64,000 nt of DNA from Rhynchopus sp. YZ270_cl-10 (GCA_964035575.1 OZ037862.1:620001-684000), one strand, 5' to 3'; shown: positions 32,944 to 44,655, counted from the stretch's first letter. Numbers and translations: made by a program. Notes: generated by a model from the letters alone, not told the origin.

Positions 32944-33526
32944 TTAAAATAATGTGGGGGTTTTTCTTTTATTTGCATTGTGTTGTTTTCACGTCACATT
33001 GTTTTTTTTGGGGTTTTTCGTCGGGTGTGAAAAAAATGTGAAATTTGCGGAATTCTGAAGTTTCTATGAAGAGAACCTCTTCAAGCGACGTTGTTTGCGT
33101 GAATAGGAAGTTATTATTTACAGAGACTACACCTCTTTGCCCGTTTTGCCCTAGTTTTTGCATGATAGGAAGCCAAAATGCGTTCTTTAGGTAAAATTCA
33201 TCAGAATACAAAAAAAAAAACATCGTCATGCCATCTTTCCCCTTTTCTCCACCGATAATCCCCTCCCGCCCCCTTTTTTTTCACGGAAATATGTGAGAGG
33301 CACATCCATCATACAAGTATTTTTTTGGATCCCCTCCCATTCACATCCCACCCCTTTGCATGACCAAGCTGCGTTTTAGCACTTTTCAAACAACTCCTCT
33401 CTGACCACTACTATCCCATCACCACAGGCGGGGTTAGTAACGCATACCCCCCCCTACCCCTTTCCCCCCTCCTTCCCTCCCTCCTGTTCTTCCGCTTTTT
33501 TATATTTTTGTTTTTTGGTCAACTAA
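32944..33526. other. intergenic with C-type stem-loop, leader of the channel gene
   Basis: No gene is supported. ATGTG and CACAT pair around AGAGG at 33291-33305, followed by CCATCATACAAG and T-rich sequence. The final 100 bases are C/T-rich, as expected of a leader. Confidence 0.5.
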
Positions 33527-36500
33527 ATGGGTGATACGTCTGTTGGGGTGAGTGTCGTGAGTTTGGTGGGGAAGCTGCTTGATGAAAGCGCATGCAGCGA
33601 TGTACCGGCGTTGTTGACGTGGCTCGCTGCGAACCAGAATGCGTGCGAGGTGGCGATGAAGGCCTCGAAGGAGGAGGAGGAACGGCTGAGAGATATGGTT
33701 GGGCTGTCCCGCGCTAGCAGCACCTCCTCTGCGCCAAACGCACGACGCAAATCACTACGTGAACTCCGTCGCGAACGTTCTGGTGGTGGCCTAAGCAAAC
33801 GCCCTCCTCCTGCACCACTCCCCTCATTTGATAAATTTGCGGACCGCAAACCCGAACGCCACCCCTCCCCACAACGCCAGCCCTCTCCACAACGCAAACC
33901 AAACTCCAACGGAAGCAAAGGGAAAACCCCTCCGGGGTCACCATCCACCTTCGCATCAAAGCCGTCCTCACTACTGCAGTCTGTCATCAAGACTGTCGAC
34001 TCTGTTCTGTACAGAAGAGAATCAAAGAAGTCCGACCACCCTTTGCTAATGTCTGTTGCCCCTGCTGAAGGAGGCGGTACCATGCCTAATGAAGAACCAA
34101 ACCCTTCAGGGAACTGTGTTCTCAGTGATGTCGACGAACACGATGAGGTTGGCGACTCTGATTCTGACGACGGTGCGCCAGAGGTGCTTCTGCTTGGAGA
34201 AAAGGCGGTGTTTGAGCGGTCGCAGCTTCTCTCCTCGATGTCGCCACCTCCGTTGTTACCAGGTTCACCTGGTCTTGATGTGGCACCGCCCCTCAATCCA
34301 TTAACCCTCAACTTCTCCACCTTTACCGCAACCACCAACAACAAAAGCAGTGGCTCCATCGACACCGAAGCTCGCAAACAAAAGAAACGGAGCAGCAAAA
34401 AGAGGCGCAACAAAGCGTCCTCCCGAGAGTCGTCTCTGAGCAGGATGAGCAGAGACAGTCCGGAGAAGGTGAGCAGTGTGTATCTTGCTTCGCCAAGTCT
34501 TTCACCAAAGTTTGGTCCAAAGAAGCGAGTCACTCTGGAGTCCACAGGATGCCAGACCGAACCTTTGGTCATCCGATTGAGTGACATCCAAGAAACCCGT
34601 GGAGTGACCGGTGTGGTCGCGTTTAATAATGCTGTGATCCCCCCGCCACTGCAGCAGTGTCCGAACGCACCGCTGTCTTCGTCCCTTTCCCCTAAGGCTT
34701 CGCATCAGAGTATCAAGACACAGAGGGTGGCGTTTTCTGTATGTGATGGGGATGAGTCGCTTCCGTCGCCTCCTCGGTCGGAACGGAGTTATTTTAGTGA
34801 TGACTGTGGATCCCCCGGGTCGCCTTTGCATTCACCGAGGAAGGTGGGGAAGAAGCGTGGGCATCAACACCATACCACGCCTCAGAGGAAAGTGTCGACA
34901 AGCCCGCAGACCACGTCGCCAGCAAATCAGATTATTGCAATTCCACCGCACCTTCCTGCGTTGAGCGTCGCATCTGATTCATGCTCAGAGGGGGAGTTGT
35001 CACCGCGTGCAGTGGCGTTGGATAGAATCAGCAAAAAGGGGAGTGTATGGTCAAGAATGTCACGGTCCTCATCATTGAGGTTGAGCAAGGGTGTGGAGGA
35101 GCTGGTTGGTATGAAACGCAATACATCGTACGCAACACGGACATCAATGTCAACCCAACCGGCGGCAGTATCGAAAGGTCTTGTCTCGCCTCCGGTTCCT
35201 CATTTGTTAGCGGATTATCCTCCGCCCCCTAGACCACCGCCAGCGAACATTACATTTTCATTGGATTGTAAGGACCAAGGGAGTCCGTTGATGCATCTTT
35301 CGGTACCAGGTGGAGGTGGGGATGGGCAGCGTGCGCCACCGTCGCCGTCATTGAGTGTATTGCAGTTGATGGATTCAGTGAATATCCTTGATCCCCACGC
35401 CATGCCGCAGGACGACAGAGAACGTCACAGCTTCGCCAATGCGTTGGAGAACGGCAACCTGAAGGGGTCCTTCCGCAGGGCGGGTCGGTCGTTATCACGT
35501 CATTCCACGGCGCTGTCGTTGTCTCAGTCGCAGTCTGACTCAGACCGTAGTCATTCTTCGGGTCAACGGTCGCTTTCTTCTGCCTTCATGAACCGGAGAG
35601 GGTCTTATTCATCTAGCAACATTGCACTGCGTGCTCGCCTCAGTCTTGCGCCTGCCAGCGACAACACTCCTAAGGGGAGCGACTGTGGGGGGACACTGTT
35701 TACGTCGCCTCGGGCGACGACAGCAGGTTACCAGAGAACGTTGTGCAAGAATAGTACGTCGTTTTCATTGGAGGAGGAGGAGGAGGTGCGGCGGAAGGAG
35801 CAGGAGCATGAAGACATGCTTGCCTATGAAAGAGAGGACCGCGAGGCGGAGGATGGCATCCCGCTCAATGAGCAGCAGCAAGGGGAGAACCGGAAGATCC
35901 GGCTGTACCACCAGATCGACCGCTTCTGGCTTCCGGTGGTCTTCCTCTATTCGCTCTATCAGTTGGTGATGGTGCCTGCACGCATTGGGCTTGATTCTCC
36001 AGCAGGCGCTCCCATGCTGGTTCTCGACATGGTAATGGACCTTATCTTCTTCACAGAAATATTCCTTCGATTCAACCGACCAACCGAAGTACGCGGTATG
36101 ATTATCTCCGATTCTGCTGTCATCCGAAAACGCTATTTAAAGAAAAACTTTTGGTGGGATGTTGTGACCGCACTACCCCTCGACGTCATCGGCCTCATCC
36201 TCTATGCACAACAAGGTGGCAACACGTCCCCATGGCGCCACGCGCCAGTCATCGTATCACCTTTATGGCGCCTCAACCGCCTAGGTCTCATGCGCTATGC
36301 AGACTCTCAATTCACCGAATGCTCCAAGCTAATCTACGCCGGCCACCCCCTCTTAGTACGCGCCTGCCGAACCTTCTGGGCATTCACCCTAACGACACAC
36401 TACGTTACCTGCATCTTCCTCGCCATGCAATACTATGAAGGGGAAGAAATCGGGTTCTTCTTTACAGGAATGCGTGGTATCTATACGGGGGATATCTCTT

Positions 36501-38371
36501 CGCAGTACTTCCTCGGGTATGACTACTGTGTGAAGGCGATGGTTGGGATGGGGCGTCCAGGGAAGGTCATGCCTCAAACAGACCTGGAGGCAATCTTTTG
36601 CATTCTGCAGGCTCTTCTTGGGGTAGGCATCTACGCGGCGGTGCTGAGCACAGTGTCCAACCTGATTGTTGAAAACGTCTCTGACGATGAGCGTTGGCGA
36701 CGCAAAATCAATGAAATCACCGATATCCTGAAGTACATCTCCAACAGCGGCGGAGAGCTTCCCGCAGACTTTACTTCAGAAATTCGCGAATATTTCCATC
36801 ACGACTTTTGGGTTTCCAGAGTCCTTCTGGGGTGCATTGATACAGTGATGGAGGATCTACCGCCACGTATTTCTCGCAAGGTTGAAAAAATTGTTGGAGG
36901 AGAAACCCTCTCGCGTGTCACAATGTTTAAACAGGCGATTGAAGAGTCGCCTGCATTCCTTCATTTTATGTTGTCGAGGTTGGAGCCGAAGAACTTCTGT
37001 AAAGGGGAGGTGGTCATGCAGAAGGGGGAAGAAGGCCATTGCATGTACTTCGTGATGTCCGGGAAGCTGGGGGTATGGTCCGAGGAGACGGAGGCGGTGG
37101 TGGCTGTGTGTCCGAAGGGGTCTTCGCTCGGTGAGATCGCCTTGCTGCAGGACTGCAGGAGGACTGCGACGGTCAAAGCATTGGAGATGTCCTCTGTGTT
37201 TGTTCTGTCCCGCGAAGCCTTAGAGCAGGCAGAAGATATGTTCCCCACCGCCATTGCTCACGTCCGTCTCGAAGCAGAATCAAAACTGCAAAAAATCAAG
37301 CAAGGTGAAATTGTCGGCAAAGTCCCCCTCTTCGCGAAGTACGCAAACGACACTGCCTTCATCAACGATGTCGTTGGGGAAAACCTAAAATTCGAGGTGC
37401 AACCACCGGACACAACGATTGTGACAAAGGGTGCTGTGGGGGACAAAATGTACTTCGTCTCCCAAGGGAAGCTCAGTGTGCTCGACGACAACGGTGAGAC
37501 CGTAGCGACACTGCAGGACGGATCCTTTTTCGGTGAGATCTGCATTCTCTTTGATGCACGCAGGACGGCGACGGTCGTTTCAAAGACTCACGTTGTTCTC
37601 TTCAGCCTTACACGAGACGCTTATGCGCAAATCCGCAAAAACTACCCGGATCAGGCACAATCGATTCAGGACGTTGCAACCCAACGTTACCGCAGCTATG
37701 TTGCGAATGAGCTGTTCAAATCTGTACCCTACATCGCGGACATGCTGGAGGAGGAAGAGAAGTTTGAAGCAGATGTCAACAAATCAATGAGCCTGCCACC
37801 CAGTGTGTCGACACAGAATGCGTTTGAATGCGGCAGAAGCATTGCCTCTGAGGTCAGCAGCAGTGCACCTAAGGCGTCAAAATTTGTTGACATGCTTGCG
37901 TCATGCCTTCACCCACGCAGCTTGAACGACGACGAATGCGTTGTTACCGTAGGACAGCCTCTCACTGAAATGATCTTTGTTGCGACTGGAACTGTTGCAG
38001 TAATCTCAGAGAATGATGTCCTTGAGAAATGCCTTGAACCAGGTGACATGTACGGTGCCATGTCGCTGCTCTTCTTCCATTGGGCGCCCGACACCCTCAT
38101 CGCACTCCGCCCGTCAGTGGTGTACACACTCTCCCTGCAAGACTACAGAGAGCTGCTCATGACCTTCAAAGAGGCAGTAGTTCTCAAGGAGCTTGGCGAG
38201 GAGAAGCTGAAGTGTGTGGTCTTCGAACGTCTCCTCACAGTCACCAACTGGGGAGTCATGCGTGCATACTACTTCAAGCTCCTGAGCCACTGCAGGATGG
38301 TCAAATTCGCAGACCTCCAACTCCATTCGCAGCAAACCCGGGATGTACTAAGAAGTATCAGAAGGAGGTAA
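33527..38371 (+). CDS. voltage-type ion channel with three cyclic-nucleotide-binding domains
   Basis: A 1614-residue protein. Residues 1-790 are disordered, Ser/Pro/Arg-rich and full of phosphorylation-type sites. Residues about 800-1050 hold six membrane segments: S1 (FLYSLYQLVMVPA), S2 (LDLIFF-like), S3 (VVTALPLDVIGLILY), S4 with few basic residues (LWRLNRLGLMRY), S5, a pore loop and S6. The pore reads CVKAMVGMGRPG in place of GYGD, so potassium selectivity is not expected. A C-linker follows. Then come two good cNMP domains (about 1150-1235 with GEIALLQDCRRTATV; 1288-1370 with GEICILFDARRTATV), each keeping the Glu and Arg that grip the phosphate and sugar, and a third degenerate one (about 1458-1545, lacking that Arg). 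Most CNG/HCN channels have one. It should sit in the plasma or ciliary membrane and couple cyclic nucleotides to cation flow. Confidence 0.88.
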   Translation: MGDTSVGVSVVSLVGKLLDESACSDVPALLTWLAANQNACEVAMKASKEEEERLRDMVGLSRASSTSSAPNARRKSLRELRRERSGGGLSKRPPPAPLPSFDKFADRKPERHPSPQRQPSPQRKPNSNGSKGKTPPGSPSTFASKPSSLLQSVIKTVDSVLYRRESKKSDHPLLMSVAPAEGGGTMPNEEPNPSGNCVLSDVDEHDEVGDSDSDDGAPEVLLLGEKAVFERSQLLSSMSPPPLLPGSPGLDVAPPLNPLTLNFSTFTATTNNKSSGSIDTEARKQKKRSSKKRRNKASSRESSLSRMSRDSPEKVSSVYLASPSLSPKFGPKKRVTLESTGCQTEPLVIRLSDIQETRGVTGVVAFNNAVIPPPLQQCPNAPLSSSLSPKASHQSIKTQRVAFSVCDGDESLPSPPRSERSYFSDDCGSPGSPLHSPRKVGKKRGHQHHTTPQRKVSTSPQTTSPANQIIAIPPHLPALSVASDSCSEGELSPRAVALDRISKKGSVWSRMSRSSSLRLSKGVEELVGMKRNTSYATRTSMSTQPAAVSKGLVSPPVPHLLADYPPPPRPPPANITFSLDCKDQGSPLMHLSVPGGGGDGQRAPPSPSLSVLQLMDSVNILDPHAMPQDDRERHSFANALENGNLKGSFRRAGRSLSRHSTALSLSQSQSDSDRSHSSGQRSLSSAFMNRRGSYSSSNIALRARLSLAPASDNTPKGSDCGGTLFTSPRATTAGYQRTLCKNSTSFSLEEEEEVRRKEQEHEDMLAYEREDREAEDGIPLNEQQQGENRKIRLYHQIDRFWLPVVFLYSLYQLVMVPARIGLDSPAGAPMLVLDMVMDLIFFTEIFLRFNRPTEVRGMIISDSAVIRKRYLKKNFWWDVVTALPLDVIGLILYAQQGGNTSPWRHAPVIVSPLWRLNRLGLMRYADSQFTECSKLIYAGHPLLVRACRTFWAFTLTTHYVTCIFLAMQYYEGEEIGFFFTGMRGIYTGDISSQYFLGYDYCVKAMVGMGRPGKVMPQTDLEAIFCILQALLGVGIYAAVLSTVSNLIVENVSDDERWRRKINEITDILKYISNSGGELPADFTSEIREYFHHDFWVSRVLLGCIDTVMEDLPPRISRKVEKIVGGETLSRVTMFKQAIEESPAFLHFMLSRLEPKNFCKGEVVMQKGEEGHCMYFVMSGKLGVWSEETEAVVAVCPKGSSLGEIALLQDCRRTATVKALEMSSVFVLSREALEQAEDMFPTAIAHVRLEAESKLQKIKQGEIVGKVPLFAKYANDTAFINDVVGENLKFEVQPPDTTIVTKGAVGDKMYFVSQGKLSVLDDNGETVATLQDGSFFGEICILFDARRTATVVSKTHVVLFSLTRDAYAQIRKNYPDQAQSIQDVATQRYRSYVANELFKSVPYIADMLEEEEKFEADVNKSMSLPPSVSTQNAFECGRSIASEVSSSAPKASKFVDMLASCLHPRSLNDDECVVTVGQPLTEMIFVATGTVAVISENDVLEKCLEPGDMYGAMSLLFFHWAPDTLIALRPSVVYTLSLQDYRELLMTFKEAVVLKELGEEKLKCVVFERLLTVTNWGVMRAYYFKLLSHCRMVKFADLQLHSQQTRDVLRSIRRR

Positions 38372-38684
38372 AAAAAAAAAAGTTCTTGTTCTTGAAATGT
38401 CCAGTACAATGGATTTAAAATCTACGTTTTTTTTCTAGTCTCTATCGGTTCTATTGGTGGTTCCACAATGTGTTAAAGAACAGACCCAATGTTAGCTTAA
38501 AAGCGAGATGGGCTGTTTATTGTGACATATTTGTTTGGCCGAGGGTGAAGGTACACCCATTGTCTTTGGTTCGAAAACATAATTTTTGTTGTGTCACGCG
38601 CAATACGCGTGGATCAATCGTATCTTCCACTTTCCACCTTTTTTTGGACGTTGTCCAACCTTTACTATATTTCCAAAAAAATGA

Positions 38685-38725
38685 CTAAGCGTGAGAAGCT
38701 TGGATTACCAAACTTTTTCTTTGTG
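38685..38725 (+). repeat. dispersed stem-loop, B type
   Basis: CTAAGC pairs with GCTTGG (one T-G pair) around GTGAGAA. ATTACCAAACTTTTTC follows. Compared with 53857, the pairing is kept through a base change. Confidence 0.6.
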
Positions 38726-40222
38726 TTCCGCATATGTGTTTGAAAGCGGGTAAGGGGCAATTCCCATGACCCAATTATGTGCATGTGGTCCTGCGAAACA
38801 TTTTTTTTTGGACGGAGTCAGGCCAGGTTATTGTACAATTGTACACGGGGGGAGGTGCCACACCCGGGTGATCAGGGTGAGATGTGCTGCCTGTAAATGA
38901 CGTCTCGAGTACGCCTTCACGGTAGCCCCAAGGGAAGACACCCTTCTGCAGAAGCCAGGTGGAATGCTGCCCTCCACCCCCTCTCCACTGCCCTCGTAGA
39001 TCCCCACTACGTAAGGAGTCATCTGATACCATAAGGCAAGTCGCTCCCCCAAAGCGATGGCATTGGATGGCACGTGCGCGTTTACGAACTGAGCCATGAT
39101 TGCCCTTAGGGTCCCCGATATGGCTCCCACGGTAACACGTGCAAAATCATAGTTGTTATTGGCCGATAAAAAAGGCTGGGGTATAAAGAGGTCACGTGAT
39201 TCGCCGGGCAGTTGTGAACCGCCTCCGTTCTCTTATGGTACGGAACAGTCACGTCCCACCCTTTGCATGAGCTCGACTGAGGAGATACATTTTAGCACGT
39301 TTCAACTACTCTTTTTGTTCTTTTCACGCTTTTTCCCAGGCTATCTCCTAACCTGGATTCGCTTTTTTTCAGGGTTTTTTTCTCTTTTCCCCCCGTTTTT
39401 CCGATTTAGGATATAGCCTATTTCCCCCTCTCTCTTTCTGAGCAGTCGAAGCGATCGAACACGTCCCCCTTTATTTTTCCTGCTCTTGTCCTCTGTTGTT
39501 GGCCGCAGGGTACTTATGCTTTCATGGCATCGTACGTGATGCCTGCATCACTGACGCATGCTTGACTTCCATTAAGCATGAAACGTATTTTAAATTGTTT
39601 CACTTTTCTTGCGTAAAGCAGAGGTATTGTGACACACATCGTTAAAATATGACTTTCATTGCTACAGATCACCAGGCCACAGACCTGTTCGCTAAGCTCG
39701 CTGTCTCTTCTCCTCCAACCCCTTTCATCCGTTATGACTCGTCTCCCTAGTTTTGTTTTGTTTTGTCCCGAGAAAAACATTCCCTCAGTTTGAAGAAGAA
39801 CGTATCTCATATCTCATGCCCCACCTGCCAACTGCTTTTTATGATTCTGGCAAACGGAGGTGTCAAGGTGTCAAATGGTGGACACCTTTATACCTGTTTT
39901 TCTCTCTTTTGTTAAAAATGTTTTTAGAAGATGCTTTATTTGCCGAGAAGACTATTCATTTGACAAAGTGAATATTTTTCATTGCATTGTGTCTGGACTC
40001 TTGATGTCTTGATACGCTTTTTTAGATGTTGGACATGAGGTGCATGCCTCAAAAAATTTTTATTTCCATTTTGTGTTCTCAGTTTCTGGTCGAAAACTCA
40101 ACGCATATGCCCACAAAAGGCTATGGCACGTTTTCGAAATTTTATTTTTTGTATTTTTTCTTTTGCTGCCTGTGTTAGTGGGTTACTGTTTCGCAATCGT
40201 TGAGGGATGTTTGCATACACTT

Positions 40223-40438
40223 TAGTGCAGAAACCCCTTGTCTGTTCCAGACCCATTTTTTCGGGTTTTGCACCATTAAAAAAAACCCCCCAAAAAAACC
40301 GCAAAATAGCTCAAAAACAGGAAACAAATATGGCCTAAAAACACCCCAAAAACATTGCATAAAACGGTAAAAAGGGTTCTGTTCTGTTTTTACCTAAAAA
40401 AATCACCTCTAACCCCCCAGAAGGGGGTTTCTACACTG
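40223..40438. mobile_element. short MITE, possibly hAT-like
   Basis: A 216-base segment with inverted ends TAGTGCAGAAACCCC and the complement of CAGTGTAGAAACCCCC. No convincing 8-base target duplication is visible. The inside is A/C-rich with no coding sequence. Confidence 0.45.
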
Positions 40439-41079
40439 ACCATATAACTTCTCCTCTCTCTCATGTACCCGAACGTTGGTGCCAATATGATTCACTTTTT
40501 TTCTTTTGCGTTTTTTTGCGTTTTGCTTTGGAACAAACGAGACCCTTTTTTTTGTTCTGTTTTTTTCTTCTTTTCCCTCTCTTTTTCGTGTGAGTGCTTC
40601 AATAGATTTTATTCTCTGTTCAAAACATAACATAACAGATGGGGAAAACATAGCGTAGTAGCTTCGCCTCATCTCCTCTGACAAAATAAAATAAAAACAC
40701 ACCATCGGTTAGTATCCTCTTGCCTTCGGGTGATATTAAGTACAAAAACCCTTTCGGTGACTTTTCAATCCAACAAATAGCAACATCATTCATCCGGGAA
40801 ACGATGGGTAATACCTTCTGAAAAAACCCCCCGAGCCGTTTTTCTTCGTGCACGCATTTTTTTTTTTAAAACTCCTCTCCACTTTTTTTTACTATTTTTG
40901 TTTCTACCCTTGTCAGACCTGTTTATCTTACAGGGTTTTATGTCTTTTTTTAAGGTGCCTAAACACATGGTTTGGGATCATCTTACAAACTCTTTTTTGG
41001 TGCGCCTCCACAGCGCATCTCTCTCCTATGCAGGTATTAATTTGTTTTGCATCCAGATTTTTTTTCCCCCTTAAAGTTG

Positions 41080-41122
41080 TGTGTGCATGAGAGGCACATT
41101 CATCTTTCAAGTTTTCTTTCTT
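41080..41122 (+). repeat. dispersed stem-loop, C type (best example)
   Basis: TGTGC pairs with GCACA around ATGAGAG. TTCATCTTTCAAGTTTTC and T-rich sequence follow. Confidence 0.65.
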
Positions 41123-41483
41123 CTTCTTCTTTTCTTTATTTGTGATTTTTGCACTTTCTTTTTTGAAAGAGTTATTAGCAGGCATTTGTCTTACTGAGGG
41201 GGAAGGATTTAAAGAACTGCTTGGTTATTTGCATAACTCTGTTTTGTGTGTAACATTTCTCGTTGCGAGAGCAAAAAAGAACCCCCATGGCTCTACAGAT
41301 TAACCGTGTGTGGTGCTTTCGGAAGTCGGTCAGCGACCTGTCAATATCAGGGGGGGTGTGTATAAAGTCCCTGTGTCAGCGACCTGTCAGTATCGACCCC
41401 TCCCGGAGCACCAGTGTGTGAAAAAAAAAGTCAATCTCTCTGACTACCAACACGGATCTGATTTTTTATTTGATGTAGTGTAG

Positions 41484-41512
41484 CGTGCAGGAGAGGCACA
41501 TTCATCAATGGT
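41484..41512 (+). repeat. dispersed stem-loop, C type
   Basis: CGTGC pairs with GCACA in part (GTGC with GCAC) around AGGAGAG. TTCATCAATGG follows; the downstream box is decayed. Confidence 0.5.
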
Positions 41513-41926
41513 TCGATAAGGTCTGTGTTGAAAGACCTGTTGTCTTGTGGTAGGCATTAGTGCAAAGCATTATACCACAGAACAACATTTTTTTATCTTC
41601 CTCCCTTTGTGAGAGATTGTGGACAAAAAAGGCAAAACGCTTCTGAACAAACAAAATATTTGAAAACAAAAAGGAGAGGTGACGGTTGCATTGTGTCCCG
41701 AAGCCTCTCCCTTTTGTTTTTAAAAAATCTGTGTGTTCAAGTTCTTAACAGAAGATAAAGAGAAAACGCTGTATGTCCACATGTTTTGCTGGTTTGTCTA
41801 TTTTTTATATAAAATTTAGAGGTAGTGTCATTATGGTTATTGGGATGGTTTGCATCCCAAACAGAATGTGCAAACTTTTCTTTTCTTTTCTTTTCTTTTT
41901 TTCTTTTTCTTTTTTTGAAGAATGAT

Positions 41927-41970
41927 TGAAAACAGTGTAGTTGCCACCTGCGCAAGCTCCACTGTCCCGA
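41927..41970 (+). repeat. dispersed stem-loop, F type
   Basis: GTG pairs with CAC and TTGC with GCAA around a CACCTGC loop, followed by TGTCC. Nearly the same sequence occurs at 44606-44655, where CACTTTCAATTTTT follows as in A copies. Confidence 0.5.
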
Positions 41971-42098
41971 AAGTCACTCTATTTTTTGTTATGGTTATCC
42001 CCCGGGAACTTATCCCCCCTTACCCCCCCTTTATAGTTTTCTTCTCTCCTCCAACAAAAGTGTATTTTTTTCCCTTTTTTCCTCTTTCTTTTTTTTTG

Positions 42099-42138
42099 GT
42101 ATGCTGTCACGAGAGGGCTTTATATTAGGTCAATTTTT
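42099..42138 (+). repeat. dispersed stem-loop, A-prime type
   Basis: TATG (42100-42103) pairs with TATA (42121-42124) using one G-T pair. CT faces TT. GTC pairs with GGC around ACGAGAG. Compared with TACA/TGTA at 46044, both arms changed and pairing was kept. Confidence 0.65.
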
Positions 42139-42200
42139 CTCTCTTTACGCCATTTTTTTAGTACGCAAAGCCCTGTCTTTTCCTTTCCCTTTTTAAAAGA

Positions 42201-42240
42201 TGTGTATGCACGAGAGCCACATTCATCTTTCAAGTTATTT
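42201..42240 (+). repeat. dispersed stem-loop, C type
   Basis: TGTGTATGCACGAGAGCCAC, then ATTCATCTTTCAAGTT. The stem is imperfect but the CGAGAG loop and downstream box are kept. It lies about 60 bases behind the copy at 42099. Confidence 0.5.
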
Positions 42241-44109
42241 TAAGTCTACCTCCTAAGCGTGAATGGCGCATACCCAGATTACCTCTTCTTCTCCTTCTCC
42301 TTTTTAGTATGAGAGCGTACTATGTACATAGCAATATCACTTTTTCAAGCAAGAAGAGTAATCGTTATTTTTTTTCTTGAGAGAAAAGCCGTTTTCCTTC
42401 GCGGGTGTATTCTTTGCGTGCACGAGTGCCCGAATGTGTCACGTAACGAAAATAAGGATTTTACTGTGAAGAAAACGCTGGAAACATGTAACAAAAGAAT
42501 ATTTTGTACTAGCATCTGCGGCCGCTGATTGTCCAGGTGAGGCGTTTGTGCTTATTGAACCTTCGCGTTGTATAAAGAAAGGCCCTCTTCCTCCTCTTGC
42601 CTTTCTCTGCTCTGCTCCTGTGTGTGTGCATGGTTACCCCCGTAGGGGTTAGCAATTTTTATTTTTGTCCTGAAATAGGTATTTTTGTACTTTTACTCTG
42701 ACGAGTTTTATAAGAACCATTTTCCTTCGATTATGATTGTTCTTGAATGAGAGGTACACTTCATTTTTCCCCCAATTTTTTTTTGGCTCCCATATTTTAT
42801 CTTTAAAGTGCGTTACCATTTTCTTCTTCGTTTTAAATAATGCATGCCAAGCGTTCTTCATCCACACCACCGTTTTCTTTTGAAGACAAAACATAGGCCG
42901 AAGTCTGTGCTCATTGTTTACAGCCAAGAGTGTTTCAGGTGCCCTGAGATGTGTCCACACCTTACACTCTAACCCAACTATTGTTGGTGGGAAAAAAAAA
43001 TATCATATTTTACACTGCGTTGCACTTTGGATAGTCATCCAAGCGCTTGTTTTCTTTTTTTTTTTTTTTTCTTTTTTTCTGGTTTTTTTTTTGGCCCCAA
43101 AGAGGTTTCCTCTTTCCGAAACGTACTTTGCTACCTTTGCAATATACACTTCTTTTTTGAGTTTATTTTTGTCCTCAAAGTAAAGCGGATTATTCTCGGC
43201 TTTGCACAAAAAAAGAAGCCAGAATTTGGCGATGCAGTCCAAATAAGGAGGATTCAGAGATTTAGGGTGATTTGGCGACTTTTTTTTTTGAAAAAGTGTT
43301 TTCTTTATTTCATTTAACTGTCATATCCTGAATTACTGAAGTCGTTCTCTATTTCGACTCCGCGGCTTAATATATTCGGAGTACGTCAATCAAGGTATTC
43401 CCACCTACCCCCACGATGGGGACAAAACAAAACAAACCAAAAAAAGCAGAAAAAAAGCAATCCTTCGGATGACATTGTGCAGAACCCGCCCTCAGGTGAT
43501 CGTCAATACAAAGAACGACGCGTGGAGTGGAGCTCATCCCTCGGGAAAGTTTTCAAAGGAAAAAAAAGCGGCCTTTCGGAGGGGAAATATTTCATTTTTT
43601 TTTCCAAACTTATCATTTATTTGATGGTACCCAATACCCTCCTATGCGTATGCATTACACCACAGACATTCGTATTTCTATATTTTTTTTTTTTCAATCC
43701 CACCCTCACAGTTTTAGTTCCGATGTGTATGCCTGTGAGACATATCCATCGTTTACCTTTTCTTTAGTTGTGCCGTGATACACTTCAGATATTACTCACA
43801 TAACCCTCTGTGCGTTTGAAGCGTGTAAACTGCCGATTCTTGGTTAGTTTATACCCCCCAAAAAAAAACAACTTGACACCAATATTACATCAAACACTTT
43901 TCCCCTTTTCCAAAGAAAAAAAGAAAAAGAAAAAGAAAAAGAAAAACTGCATATATACCTTTGAAATTCATTAGCCTTCGGGCGACTTTGTGTACAGAAC
44001 CCATCCTCGGACAGGTGATTGTCGAAACTGCAAAAATGAAGCCAGATAACAAAACCTGAGGTACGGGCGTCCATTTTTTTTTTTTAGTTTTTACCTTTCC
44101 GGAGAACCA

Positions 44110-44162
44110 GTGTCTGCGTCCAACGATGAACGGTGAGGCGTTTGCACTTTCAACTTCTCTTT
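44110..44162 (+). repeat. dispersed stem-loop, A type with inner arm
   Basis: GTGT pairs with GCAC, CT faces TT, and GCGTC pairs with GGCGT. An extra inner arm (CAACG with CGGTG around ATGAA) replaces the small loop. TTTCAACTTCTC and T-rich sequence follow. Confidence 0.65.
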
Positions 44163-44605
44163 TTTTTGTTTCAGCGTTAAATCTTAACAGTGCAGAAACC
44201 AAGAAGTACAAATGTATTTCGATTTAGTGTGAAAATCCCCTCAGAGCTATCCCCCATGACTAGGCAATATTCCGTACTTAGGAATCCTATCCAGTGGCTG
44301 CTGGTAATTATCACCCCCAAGAAAATAGCCCGCCGCGGGGAAATTGGCGCCTCAATAAATTCCCGTTGTCGATTTTTTTGCTGCCTTTTTGAGGGTTAAA
44401 TTGCCAGAAAACAGTTTCATTGCAGCTGATTTTTTTTTTTAACTCCACACCTCATTTTTGTTCCTGAAAAGTATTTTTTTTTATCAGAGAACAACACGGA
44501 CGCACGAATCCGGATTTCAATGCTAGTCTTCACCCCCCCCTATAAACAAAAATCCAAAAAAAGGCACTGCTTGTCAGCGTTTTCCCTTCATCCATCTTTT
44601 CGATA

Positions 44606-44655
44606 AATTGTTGGAATAGTGTAGTTGCCACTTGCGCAAGCTCCACTTTCAATTT
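44606..44655 (+). repeat. dispersed stem-loop, F type
   Basis: The second copy of the element at 41927-41970: GTGTAGTTGCCACTTGCGCA and then AGCTCCACTTTCAATTTTT. GTG/CAC and TTGC/GCAA are paired. Confidence 0.5.

Noticed and set aside
33523-34587. A 354-codon open frame on the minus strand
   Set aside because: Antisense to the Ser/Arg-rich head of the channel gene. It has low complexity and no family features.
38828-39130. A 100-codon open frame on the minus strand
   Set aside because: It reads a little like protein but has no recognisable motif, no continuation upstream and no leader signal. I cannot support it as a gene.
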